From assembly GCA_964596185.1 (NCBI GenBank), contig CAZQUE010000006.1, positions 46,432-110,431 on the forward strand: a DNA stretch of 64,000 nucleotides. Direction: 5' to 3'. The translations under genes and the position numbers were made by a program. Under the pieces are notes generated by a model. It was not told where the DNA came from, ran no database searches, and saw nothing but the letters and a program-made list of their open reading frames with translations. This DNA is from DYKG01 sp964596185. Lineage in GTDB: Bacteria; Muiribacteriota; Ozemobacteria; Ozemobacterales; Ozemobacteraceae. Each line of letters begins with the position of its first letter. Positions within the stretch are counted from its first letter, which is position 1. Shown in pieces: positions 50,657-59,111 of this stretch.

Positions 50657-52747
50657 TCATTCAGACAAACGAAAACGTTTCAAAAGATCACGAAGGATTT
50701 TTGCCTGATTGGCGAGCTCCTGTGCGGCTGCAGCAGTTTCTTCAGCGCTGGCAGTATTGTTCTGGTTAACCGCATCGATCTGCTGTAAGCCTGAATTAAC
50801 CTGAGCAATGCCGTTCGCCTGTTCTGATGAATTCATCGCAACTTCTTTAATCAGAACTACAACCTTGTCGATACCAGCGATAATCTTTCTCAGCGCCTCA
50901 TCGGTTTCGTGAACGATTCTCATGCCATCATCAACCGTGCCTCGAGACTCTTCGATAAGCAGGGTAGTTTCTTTAGCAGCCTGGGCACTTCTACTGGCAA
51001 GATTGCGCACCTCATCGGCAACAACTGCGAACCCTTTGCCGTGTCTTCCAGCTCTCGCCGCTTCAACTGCGGCGTTCAATGCAAGAAGATTGGTTTGAAA
51101 CGCGATTGCATCAATAACTTTGATAATTTTCGCAATTTCAGCACTGGAGTAGGAAATTTTTTCCATGGCGGCAATCATTTCACCCATGGTTTTGTTGCCC
51201 AATTCAGCTGAAGCACGATTTTCATTCACGATCAGATCAGCTTCACGGGCTTTTTGGGCGTTATCGTGAATCTGGGTCGAAATCGAAGATACCATATCGG
51301 TCATTTGCGCCAACGAGGCTGCCGCTTCAACAGTAGCCTGTGAGAGGTTCTGGCTTGAGGACGACATCTCTTCCGAACCGGCACTGACTTGTTCTGAGGT
51401 AGTACGAGCACTACTTACAAGATCGACAAGGCTGGCTACCATTTTTTGAGCAATCGGCGCGATCTGGTCATCATCAGATCTCTTTTTCACGTCGACAGCA
51501 AGATTTCCCTCGGCAATCTGATCGAGATTCGCCATAAAAGCCCGCATGCTGTCGATAAAAAGATTGAGGTTCCTGGAAAGGTCGGCGACTTCATCATGGC
51601 CAGTAACTTCGGCTTTCTGGCTCAGGTCACCGCCAGCCATACGCTGCATCACCCTGGATGCCTCGACAACCGGAACGCTGATTGCCCGAGAGACCAGGAA
51701 AAGAACAAACAAAACTACGAGCATTATTACCAGGCTGATACCAATCAGCCATCGGATAGTTGCATTTGCCTTCTCTAACTCGGCAAAAGCCTTCTCGGTA
51801 ACCTTGGTCTGAGGTAACATCACGCAAAGGCTCCAGCCCAGGGGAGATTTCCCAACATTTATCGGGCTGAATGCAGTCAGGTTTTGATTGATTACCTGGC
51901 GTGAAGCAGAGGCAAGTTCAATAGATTCGAGCAAATCGGCAGCCGATGGAAAAAGCTCAGTCATGGTTTTTCCGATAAGATCAGAGTTGCCGGTAACTGC
52001 AACCAGCTTGCGATTATTATCAATAACCGCTACTCGAACCTGACCATCATAGAAATCCCTTGCATTGGCTATCTCTTTAGAAATAAATGAAAGATTGAGT
52101 TCGAAACCGACGACGCCATAAAACTCCTGGTCGACCATTATTGGAGCAACAAGTGTGGCAGTTTCGACGTTTCCGCCCATTCCCGAAGGAATCAAATACT
52201 CAATTTTGTTTCTAAGCGGCAATTGGTAATAGTCGCCCAAGCCTGGCGACAGGTAATTCTCACAGGCCTTGACAGAAATTTTATTATCTGACGAACGGTA
52301 CCAGTAGGGTATCAGTCGGCCGGTCTTATCGTGACCGGTTTCAGTTGCACCACCGTAGCCGGAATCCAGGCCATCGAAGGCATCCGGTTCCCAGCAGGTG
52401 AAAGCAGCCCTGAAATCAGGATTTCGCAACAAAACTGTTTTGAGAAGGTTGTTTATTTCCTGACGTTCGAGTTCTACGCTTGCATTTTCATCTTTAACTC
52501 CAGAAAACGAAGAGGCCATGGTTCTTGCGGCTACCATAGCCTCTTCAAGTTTTCCAGCGATTCTGTTTGAAAATTGTCGCGAAAGAATCGAAACATTTGC
52601 TTCGGCGTTCTGAACTGAATCATCAATAGCCTTCTGCGCCATTTGTCGCATTGAGGTTGCACTCATTGCAACCAGCAGAATAGCGATCAGGATTATTCCA
52701 AGCCCGGAGGCACCAAGAATCTTAAGACGCAGACTTTTGATCTTCAT
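50657..52747 (-). CDS. Methyl-accepting chemotaxis protein (dCache-HAMP)
   Basis: The 696-residue chemoreceptor has a membrane helix (about 8-28), an extracellular dCache-type sensor (about 35-320), a second helix (about 330-355), HAMP (about 355-410), and the long signalling helix pair (about 430-690). The tip matches the family: FQTNLLALNAAVEAARAG, then GKGFAVVADEVRNLASRS. It lies 24 bases after an orphan periplasmic binding protein, so that protein may present ligand to it. It is transcribed toward the sigma factor gene, with the stops six bases apart. Confidence 0.95.
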   Translation of the reverse strand: MKIKSLRLKILGASGLGIILIAILLVAMSATSMRQMAQKAIDDSVQNAEANVSILSRQFSNRIAGKLEEAMVAARTMASSFSGVKDENASVELERQEINNLLKTVLLRNPDFRAAFTCWEPDAFDGLDSGYGGATETGHDKTGRLIPYWYRSSDNKISVKACENYLSPGLGDYYQLPLRNKIEYLIPSGMGGNVETATLVAPIMVDQEFYGVVGFELNLSFISKEIANARDFYDGQVRVAVIDNNRKLVAVTGNSDLIGKTMTELFPSAADLLESIELASASRQVINQNLTAFSPINVGKSPLGWSLCVMLPQTKVTEKAFAELEKANATIRWLIGISLVIMLVVLFVLFLVSRAISVPVVEASRVMQRMAGGDLSQKAEVTGHDEVADLSRNLNLFIDSMRAFMANLDQIAEGNLAVDVKKRSDDDQIAPIAQKMVASLVDLVSSARTTSEQVSAGSEEMSSSSQNLSQATVEAAASLAQMTDMVSSISTQIHDNAQKAREADLIVNENRASAELGNKTMGEMIAAMEKISYSSAEIAKIIKVIDAIAFQTNLLALNAAVEAARAGRHGKGFAVVADEVRNLASRSAQAAKETTLLIEESRGTVDDGMRIVHETDEALRKIIAGIDKVVVLIKEVAMNSSEQANGIAQVNSGLQQIDAVNQNNTASAEETAAAAQELANQAKILRDLLKRFRLSE

Positions 52748-52771
52748 CAGATATACTCCAGAAGTAGTTTA

Positions 52772-53710
52772 TTAGAATTTTTTCGCCGTATCGAGAAGGT
52801 CTGCAGGAACATTGACGTTCCATTTTTTCATAGCTTTTTCCGAAAGAAGAAATTTTGGTTCGGGGTCAAATTTCACCGGAACTTCTTCAACTTTCTTTCC
52901 ATTGACAACAACATCATAAACGCTTTCTGCAAGCATGCGACCGAGTTTTTCATCATCGGCGGCAAGAGCACAAACAGCATCGCCAGCTTCTACAGGTTTT
53001 TCCATGTAACTAACCATTGGCACGGTTCCGATTACTGATGCGACATCCTTGGAATTGTCAGAGACAAGAGTCTGATTTCCGAGGATAATCAAATTAACCT
53101 TTGCAGAAAGTTCTTTAGCACTTTTAAGCACTTCGCCCTTGTCAGCAACCTTGGCGAGTTCAAAGCCAAGCCCCATGGCTTCACACGCACCTTTGGTCTC
53201 TGCAGCATCTACAGCTGCAGAAGGATGTTTACCTTCAACGATCAAACCAACCGACTTGATTTCCGGAAAAACCTTTTTGAAAATTTCAAGCTTTTTGTCA
53301 GCTTTGATGTAATAGGTTACGCCGGTGATATTGTTGTCGGGTTTGTTATTGTCAGAAATAACGCCGAGAATTACCGGGTCGTTGGCCGCCCCAATGAAAC
53401 CGGGGATTTTTGTGGGGAATTCTTTCATATAGGTAGCACCTGATGAGCGCAAAAAGAGAATGGCATCTTTACCGGCCTGAAATTCGTCATAAACGACTTT
53501 GGCCGCATCTTTGTCCTTGAGGTTGATTTTAATTTCAAGATCAACATCAGGAGCTTTTTCTTTGAAAACCTCCATGAAGCCGCTGAGAACTCTTTTGGCC
53601 ATGCCTGACTTCTCATACCACATAATGCCGATTTTTTTGTTTTCAGCAAAAGCGCCAGTGAAAAGGAAAAGGGAAAATACTAAGGTCAACAAAACTCCAA
53701 CTTTTTTCAT
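52772..53710 (-). CDS. Orphan ABC-type periplasmic substrate-binding protein
   Basis: The start is the ATG at 53710, eight bases after GGAG, giving 312 residues. A longer in-frame start 18 bases upstream is less well supported. A signal peptide ends A-F-A. The mature protein fits the ABC substrate-binding PF04392 (TrpX-type) family: K-K-I-G-I-M-W-Y-E-K-S-G near residue 24, F-I-G-A-A-N-D-P-V, then N-I-T-G-V-T-Y-Y-I. Relatives bind tryptophan or other small aromatics. No permease or ATPase is adjacent; the chemoreceptor follows instead. Confidence 0.83.
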   Translation of the reverse strand: MKKVGVLLTLVFSLFLFTGAFAENKKIGIMWYEKSGMAKRVLSGFMEVFKEKAPDVDLEIKINLKDKDAAKVVYDEFQAGKDAILFLRSSGATYMKEFPTKIPGFIGAANDPVILGVISDNNKPDNNITGVTYYIKADKKLEIFKKVFPEIKSVGLIVEGKHPSAAVDAAETKGACEAMGLGFELAKVADKGEVLKSAKELSAKVNLIILGNQTLVSDNSKDVASVIGTVPMVSYMEKPVEAGDAVCALAADDEKLGRMLAESVYDVVVNGKKVEEVPVKFDPEPKFLLSEKAMKKWNVNVPADLLDTAKKF

Positions 53711-53793
53711 TGTTTCAACTCCAACCAATTTAATATTGCGTTCAGAATGCTTACTATTTCTTTATAGGACTGACTGATTCTGAGCTTATCTGA

Positions 53794-53823
53794 ATCTTAC
53801 TTTAAAAATACACATATTGTCAC
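53794..53823 (-). promoter_or_regulatory. Candidate promoter of the binding-protein/chemoreceptor operon
   Basis: On the minus strand, GTGACA (53823-53818), an 18-base spacer and TAAGAT (53799-53794) lie about 85 bases before the start. The -10 matches that at 20205. Confidence 0.45.
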
Positions 53824-53848
53824 GCATTTTTAATTTTTCAGGCGAAGC

Positions 53849-53877
53849 TTGTGTACCCCGAAAAGAATATGTATAAT
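53849..53877 (+). promoter_or_regulatory. Strong sigma-70-type promoter of the arginine deiminase gene
   Basis: TTGTGT (53849-53854), a 17-base spacer and a perfect TATAAT (53872-53877) lie 42 bases before the ATG, which has GGAGG in front. Confidence 0.7.
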
Positions 53878-53919
53878 TGAAAAACATTCTTAAATTGAAG
53901 TATTCAGCATGGAGGAAAG

Positions 53920-55260
53920 ATGATTAAGGATTTTCGTCGATTTTTATCCGGTCTTTTTATAGCCTCTCTGGCGACGGCATCGTCCCTGGTTGCAGCCCCT
54001 GGAGCTGCAGAAATCAGCCGCATAAAACTGGTAAACAACAACCATGTTCCCCAAAAGATTCTTGTTTGCGCGTCCTACAGCACCCAGAGATTTGTTAAAG
54101 ACCTTTTTAACGTTATCAGGGAAATCAATGAATCCGCAGGACTCAGCGGAAAAGATCTGGTAAAGTTACACATAATCCCCGGCAGCGGCAATCCTCTGAG
54201 CTCTCTCGGAGTACCCATGGATATCGCCGAAAAATACGCTGAAGTTAACAGCAATTTCAGTTCTAGTGATATTTGGCTCCAGGACTGCATGGAAATCTGT
54301 TCAGCTCAGCTCAAGGATGGCAAGCTGGTTTCTGCTGTTTTCGATTCTAATCGAGGCCGCGGACTTGCCCGATTACCCAAGATTCTTTCAGAAATGTGGG
54401 ATATTGTTTATTTCAAAAATCCGTCAAACTATCAAGATCATGGCGATTACGGCGGAAATCTTGAAGTGACACCATTTGACGACATTATGGTGGCCGGAAC
54501 AACAATTACAGCTCCGTGCAAGAAATTCTTTGAAGACAATGGTTATAAAGGGCGCATGTTTCTCGGCAACACTCATTGGCTTCAAGTCGGGCACATCGAC
54601 GAATACTTAAGTTTCATCCCGACTCCCTTTGCCCCTGGTGGTTACACACTGGTTCGCGCTGACACCGGAATGGCCCTTGATCTTATCAAAAATGCTCCAG
54701 ATTCAGAATTTGACAAAATCAGCAGTTATGACAAAAGTTTTCTTTTGAAGGTTAAGCGCCTGTTGAATGAACAGATGAAAGATCCGTATGCGGGTAAAGG
54801 CACTGAAGAAGGCGACTTCATCGCCCTCAACCAGACAATTAACGACATTATCGAAGAGAATGTCGGTAAATTGAAAGAATTCATCCGCAAAACCTCCAAA
54901 GACTATGACCGTGACATAGAAGAAGTTTACTGGCCATCATTGTTCGAAGGCAGAAGTGGATCGACTCCCAGGGGATGTCACGCTTATCTTCCCGGTGTTG
55001 TGAACCTTCTGGTAATCAGAGACCATCTGGTAGTTCCAGCCACCCATATCCCGGCTTTCGACAAGGCCATCGAAGCCAGGCTGAAAGCTCAGGGCAACAA
55101 GGTTCATTTTGTTGACGATACTCCATATCACAATTCCATGGGTGAAATTCACTGCGGCACCAATGCTCTGCGTGATCCAGAACGCTCAATCATCAGCCTC
55201 AAGCAAGTAAAAGCGGTTCAGGAAGTTCGCAATCGTTTCAAAAAAATACATAACGAATAA
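53920..55260 (+). CDS. Secreted protein-arginine deiminase (PAD) homologue
   Basis: The 446-residue protein has a signal peptide (about 1-26) and a PAD catalytic domain. All four catalytic residues align: Asp122 in I-W-L-Q-D-C-M-E-I, His225 and Asp227 in Q-V-G-H-I-D-E-Y-L-S-F, and Cys412 in G-E-I-H-C-G-T-N. The order and the C-terminal VNLLVIRDHLVVPATHIPAF block match vertebrate PADs, which turn peptidyl-arginine into citrulline. It is not the Porphyromonas-type agmatine-deiminase relative. The residue after the catalytic Asp is Cys where PAD4 has a calcium-binding Glu, so calcium dependence may differ. It stands alone between its own promoter and terminator. Confidence 0.88.
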   Translation: MIKDFRRFLSGLFIASLATASSLVAAPGAAEISRIKLVNNNHVPQKILVCASYSTQRFVKDLFNVIREINESAGLSGKDLVKLHIIPGSGNPLSSLGVPMDIAEKYAEVNSNFSSSDIWLQDCMEICSAQLKDGKLVSAVFDSNRGRGLARLPKILSEMWDIVYFKNPSNYQDHGDYGGNLEVTPFDDIMVAGTTITAPCKKFFEDNGYKGRMFLGNTHWLQVGHIDEYLSFIPTPFAPGGYTLVRADTGMALDLIKNAPDSEFDKISSYDKSFLLKVKRLLNEQMKDPYAGKGTEEGDFIALNQTINDIIEENVGKLKEFIRKTSKDYDRDIEEVYWPSLFEGRSGSTPRGCHAYLPGVVNLLVIRDHLVVPATHIPAFDKAIEARLKAQGNKVHFVDDTPYHNSMGEIHCGTNALRDPERSIISLKQVKAVQEVRNRFKKIHNE

Positions 55261-55271
55261 TGTTCCTTAAG

Positions 55272-55313
55272 AAAATCCCCGAAAGCTTTTAACACGGCTT
55301 TCGGGGATTTTTT
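55272..55313 (+). terminator. Rho-independent terminator of the deiminase gene
   Basis: A 15-bp perfect stem (55272-55286 with 55297-55311), a ten-base loop and a T-run to 55313 lie 11 bases after the stop. Confidence 0.9.
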
Positions 55314-55338
55314 CTTCCCGGCAGGTGTACAGTATTAC

Positions 55339-55367
55339 TTGACAGCAACGGCTCATATTGCTAACCT
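55339..55367 (+). promoter_or_regulatory. Candidate ackA promoter
   Basis: A perfect TTGACA (55339-55344), a 17-base spacer and TAACCT (55362-55367) lie about 85 bases before ackA. The -10 is weak, so control by an activator is possible. Confidence 0.5.
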
Positions 55368-55453
55368 ACCAAGATTTGAAAAGATTCTAGAAATCAATCT
55401 GGAAGTGATTTATAGAACTGTCAACGCGCAAAATAAACAACAGGAGTAAGACA

Positions 55454-56656
55454 ATGAAAATTCTGGTTCTAAACTGCGGCTCTTCATCAATTAAATATCA
55501 GCTTTTTGACATGGCAAACAACAAAGTTATGGCAAAGGGCCTTGCCCAGAGAGTTGGTCAGGCTGGTTCAACTATCGATTTCCGTGTGGGTGACGACGGC
55601 AAGAAAGCCGTTCATGAAATGGACATCGTTGACCACAAAATTGGAATTCAGAAAATTTTTGAATTACTCACTGATTCATCGACCGGAGTTTTGAAAAGTC
55701 TCTCAGAAGTCGACGCAGTCGGTCACAGAATTGTGCATGGTGGCGACAAATTTGCGCAAAGTGTTCTGATCACTCAGGAAGTAAAAGACGCAATTAAAGA
55801 CTGTATTACTTTTGCCCCGCTGCATAATCCGCCAAACCTCAAGGGCGTAGAAGCAATTGAAGCTATAATGCCAGGTGTTAAGCAGGTCGCGGTTTTCGAC
55901 ACCTCATTTCATCAGACCATGGCGCCGGAAGTTTTCATATATGGCATTCCATACAAATATTATCGCGATAAAAAGATCCGCAGATACGGCTTTCATGGAA
56001 CCAGCCATCGCTACGTCGCCAAAAGAGCTGCAGAACTCCTTGGTAAACCCATTGAAGAATTGAAACTGATCACGGTTCACCTTGGCAACGGCGCTTCTGT
56101 TTGCGCAATAGACAAAGGAAAATCTGTCGACACTTCCATGGGCCACACACCACTGGAAGGCCTGGTAATGGGAACCCGATGCGGCGATCTTGACCCGGCA
56201 CTTATTCTTCACATCATGAAAGAAGAAAACCTTTCGGTAGGCGAAATGGACAACCTGCTCAACAAGCAGTCGGGCGTTCTTGGAATAAGCGAAATGTCAA
56301 GCGATCTGCGCGACCTCGAAGAAGACTGGCCGAACAAAAGCGAAATGGCAAATCTGGCTCTTGATGTCTATTCACACCGCATCAAAAAATATATCGGCGC
56401 TTACATGGCAGTGCTCAACGGCTGCGATGCGGTCATCTGGACTGCCGGCGTAGGTGAAAACAGCCCGATTGTCAGAAGCATAGTTCACAAGCACATGGAC
56501 TGGCTTGGAATCAAACTCGATCTCGAAAAGAATGAAGTAACCTGGAGAGGCGCTGAAGGAGATATTACAACTCCGGATTCCAGAGTCAGGGTTCTGGTTA
56601 TTCCAACCAATGAAGAGCTTGAAATTGCCCAGGAAACCATGGAAATAATTTCTTAA
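55454..56656 (+). CDS. ackA: Acetate kinase
   Basis: AckA makes ATP and acetate from acetyl phosphate. The 400-residue length is standard. L-N-C-G-S-S-S-I-K-Y-Q opens the protein, V-G-H-R-I-V-H-G-G and V-F-D-T-S-F-H-Q carry the family's active-site region, and R-R-Y-G-F-H-G-T-S-H near 177 and H-L-G-N-G-A-S-V-C-A-I near 207 complete it. AGGAG stands before the ATG. No pta is adjacent. It has its own promoter and terminator, so it is probably a monocistron separate from the buk-ptb operon. Confidence 0.97.
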   Translation: MKILVLNCGSSSIKYQLFDMANNKVMAKGLAQRVGQAGSTIDFRVGDDGKKAVHEMDIVDHKIGIQKIFELLTDSSTGVLKSLSEVDAVGHRIVHGGDKFAQSVLITQEVKDAIKDCITFAPLHNPPNLKGVEAIEAIMPGVKQVAVFDTSFHQTMAPEVFIYGIPYKYYRDKKIRRYGFHGTSHRYVAKRAAELLGKPIEELKLITVHLGNGASVCAIDKGKSVDTSMGHTPLEGLVMGTRCGDLDPALILHIMKEENLSVGEMDNLLNKQSGVLGISEMSSDLRDLEEDWPNKSEMANLALDVYSHRIKKYIGAYMAVLNGCDAVIWTAGVGENSPIVRSIVHKHMDWLGIKLDLEKNEVTWRGAEGDITTPDSRVRVLVIPTNEELEIAQETMEIIS

Positions 56657-56665
56657 AACAGAAAG

Positions 56666-56702
56666 AAACAGCCGCCTGTTAAAACGGGCGGCTGTTTTTT
56701 TT
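56666..56702 (+). terminator. Rho-independent terminator of ackA
   Basis: A GC-rich stem (56666-56677 with 56686-56697), a short loop and a T-run to 56702 lie ten bases after the stop. Confidence 0.9.
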
Positions 56703-56733
56703 ATCCAGTGATTATAAATTTTAAATAAATACT

Positions 56734-57909
56734 TTATTTTCCACGCTCGAGCATTTCTGGGGAATGATCTGAAACACATCTGAATCCAAGAGTGGTGCTG
56801 CGATAAAGAGCCGAGCGCCTGACGTCCCGCGCCGATGCTCGACAGCCTTTGGAGTTGTCATCCCAGGAGCCGCCACGAATAATCGGCAAGCCATATTTTC
56901 CTTGATAATCACGACTATCTCGGGGGTTTGCCTCGTAAGTCGTCGCAGTCCATTCGGCAACATTGCCGGCCATATCCAGAGCCCCCCAGGGGGAAGCGCC
57001 GTCTGGGTATAGCCCCACTGCTACGGGCTGATCGCCAACATTACATTTATCGACAGAAAAGGTATTGCCCCAGGGATACTCGCGGCCATCGCCCCCTCTG
57101 GCGGCAATTTCCCACTCGTCTTCGGTTGGCAGTCTTTTTCCGGCCCATTTGGCATAGGCATAGGCATCGTACCAGTCAACCAGAACAACCGGGGCATTGA
57201 TCATGCCGCGTGGTGGCTGGCCGCCAACCCAGCTGAATCTAAGCGCCCAGGCATAGGTATGATAAGGAGTGTGATCTTTGTGTTCCGGGGCCGAAGGATG
57301 GCACCATTTATGTCCATGCTTTCTGACATCTTCGAGAAACCGCTGGTATTGGGCACAGGTCACTTCATATTTATCGATCCAGAAACCTTTGGTTTCAACT
57401 TTTCTCAAAGGCCTTTCGTCGTGGTTGCCGCGATCACTGCCAAGAATATACGCACCAGCTTTCACTTCGACCATTTGATGATCTCTGTCATCGCCAATGT
57501 CAGCCATTTTCTGAGCCTTGGCAGCCTCTGGATTCAATTTTTCGAGACTAAAATGCAGATGCATTTTGCCACAGCTTTCAGGGAAAATTTTAATCGTATG
57601 GGTTTTGAATCCTTCGGCAGAAATTTCTAGTTGATGAGATTTTCCAATCTGAAATTCGACTTCATTTGATTTCTGTGATTTGCCGTCAACAGAGATTCTG
57701 GCCTCAGCAGGTTCGATATTCAAACGAAATTTTACAATTTCAGCCTCAGGTACAGGCTCAAGTTTCTGGCCATCAAATGGACAGAAATTGACTTCATCGT
57801 TGAAGGTTTTACTACAGGTTGAGCAGAATTTCATGGCCATTGCCGCCTGAGCAAAGCAGAGAAGGCAAAGAATAAAAGTTAAGCAGCTGTTTCGTTGAAA
57901 TTTGTTCAT
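56734..57909 (-). CDS. Secreted SUMF1-domain protein with zinc ribbon and PEGA region
   Basis: A signal peptide (about 1-24) is followed by a zinc ribbon, F-C-S-T-C-S...F-C-P-F-D-G, then a PEGA-like strand region (about 58-125), and a SUMF1/FGE-sulfatase domain (about 143-385): G-F-W-I-D-K-Y-E-V-T, L-P-T-E-D-E-W-E-I-A-A-R-G-G, D-M-A-G-N-V-A-E-W-T and R-G-G-S-W-D-D. The catalytic cysteine pair of true formylglycine-generating enzyme is not seen; only one Cys (G-C-R-A-S-A-R-D) lies there. A structural or binding role is likelier. It is convergent with ackA, beyond the ackA terminator. Confidence 0.8.
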   Translation of the reverse strand: MNKFQRNSCLTFILCLLCFAQAAMAMKFCSTCSKTFNDEVNFCPFDGQKLEPVPEAEIVKFRLNIEPAEARISVDGKSQKSNEVEFQIGKSHQLEISAEGFKTHTIKIFPESCGKMHLHFSLEKLNPEAAKAQKMADIGDDRDHQMVEVKAGAYILGSDRGNHDERPLRKVETKGFWIDKYEVTCAQYQRFLEDVRKHGHKWCHPSAPEHKDHTPYHTYAWALRFSWVGGQPPRGMINAPVVLVDWYDAYAYAKWAGKRLPTEDEWEIAARGGDGREYPWGNTFSVDKCNVGDQPVAVGLYPDGASPWGALDMAGNVAEWTATTYEANPRDSRDYQGKYGLPIIRGGSWDDNSKGCRASARDVRRSALYRSTTLGFRCVSDHSPEMLERGK

Positions 57910-57914
57910 ATGCT

Positions 57915-57944
57915 TTTACCTCTCGATGAAATCTGTAATATAAT
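57915..57944 (+). promoter_or_regulatory. Candidate promoter of the AmrS gene
   Basis: TTTACC (57915-57920), an 18-base spacer and TATAAT (57939-57944) lie 57 bases before the ATG. The -10 is perfect and the -35 is partial. Confidence 0.45.
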
Positions 57945-58001
57945 TAACATGGTAATGGCTATCAGGCAAAACAAATGTAAAAAAAGTTTGCGAGAATTAA
58001 C

Positions 58002-59111
58002 ATGAAAAGAAGAGGATTTCTAAAAACCCTGGCGTTAACCTGCTGGATAGCGAAAAGTTTGCCAGTTTCACCAGATTGCTTTGCGGAAATTGCCAGTGCA
58101 AATCTAGTCGAGGCACGCTTCTGGAAAAAGAATGACGATGGCAGTGTTTCATGCGAATTGTGCCCCAACCGCTGTTGGATCAACAATCAAGCCCGTGGCA
58201 GATGCAAGGCAAGAACCAATAAAGACGGCACGCTTTATTCAATGGTTTACGGCAACCTTTCAACAATCGCCATCGACCCGATTGAAAAAAAGCCGGTCTT
58301 TCATGTTTTGCCAGGCAGCTTCTCTTTATCGATTTCAGCGGCTGGATGCGTTTTATCCTGTCGTTATTGTCAGAATTGGCAAATATCACAAGCCTTACCG
58401 GAAGAGGTCTGCAACATACAGGCCACTCCAGAAAGTCTGGTTGCCCAGGCACTGCAGATGGGTTGCAAAAGCATTTCCTACACATATAATGAACCAACGG
58501 TATTCTACGAGTTCATGTATGATACGGCAAAATTGGCCCAGGAAAAAGGTTTGCGCAACATCATGGTTTCCTGCGGCTACATAAATCCCGAGCCGCTGAA
58601 GCAGCTTCTGCCGATAATGGATGTTGTAAAAGTAGATCTCAAAGGGTTTAGCGAGGCTTTTTACCACGAAATAGCCCGGGGCAGACTCGAACCAGTAAAA
58701 CAGACCATCGAGATTCTTGCCAAAGCTGGAAAACTAATGGATATAGTCTGTCTGATAGTACCAGGCTTGAACGATGATGAAGCAGAATGCGGTGAAATGT
58801 TTAAATGGCTGAAAACCACCGCCGGCGAAGATGCAGCCATTTTTCTTTCGAGGTTTTACCCAACTTTCAAACTAAAAAATGTTGCTCCGACCCCGCTTTC
58901 AAAACTGGAAAAACTCAGAAAACTTGCGCTGGAAACTGGGCTAAAATTCGTTTATCTGGGCAATGTTGCTGGGCATGAAGGTGAGAATACATACTGCCCG
59001 AAGTGTGGCAAACTATTGATTGAAAGACTGGGTTATCAGATTCGGCAAAACCTTTTAAAAAATGGCTGCTGCAGTTATTGCGGCGAAAAAATTCCCGGCA
59101 TCTGGGTCTAA
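58002..59111 (+). CDS. amrS: AmrS-type radical SAM enzyme with twin-arginine leader
   Basis: AmrS belongs to the AmmeMemoRadiSam group and resembles pyruvate formate-lyase activating enzyme. The Cys cluster for 4Fe-4S is C116-x3-C120-x2-C123 in S-I-S-A-A-G-C-V-L-S-C-R-Y-C-Q-N-W. A Cys set before it (C51, C54, C58, C68) and a C-terminal zinc ribbon C-P-K-C-G...C-S-Y-C-G match the family. The first residues read M-K-R-R-G-F-L-K-T-L, a twin-arginine export motif with a hydrophobic stretch, which is unusual for an oxygen-sensitive enzyme. No amrA or amrB is seen. Its stop overlaps the convergent channel gene by four bases. Confidence 0.87.
   Translation: MKRRGFLKTLALTCWIAKSLPVSPDCFAEIASANLVEARFWKKNDDGSVSCELCPNRCWINNQARGRCKARTNKDGTLYSMVYGNLSTIAIDPIEKKPVFHVLPGSFSLSISAAGCVLSCRYCQNWQISQALPEEVCNIQATPESLVAQALQMGCKSISYTYNEPTVFYEFMYDTAKLAQEKGLRNIMVSCGYINPEPLKQLLPIMDVVKVDLKGFSEAFYHEIARGRLEPVKQTIEILAKAGKLMDIVCLIVPGLNDDEAECGEMFKWLKTTAGEDAAIFLSRFYPTFKLKNVAPTPLSKLEKLRKLALETGLKFVYLGNVAGHEGENTYCPKCGKLLIERLGYQIRQNLLKNGCCSYCGEKIPGIWV

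Noticed and set aside
50644..50663. Short inverted repeat TGAATGA/TCATTCA between sigma and chemoreceptor genes
   Set aside because: Seven base pairs, no T-run, and it spans the two stop codons; too weak to call a terminator.
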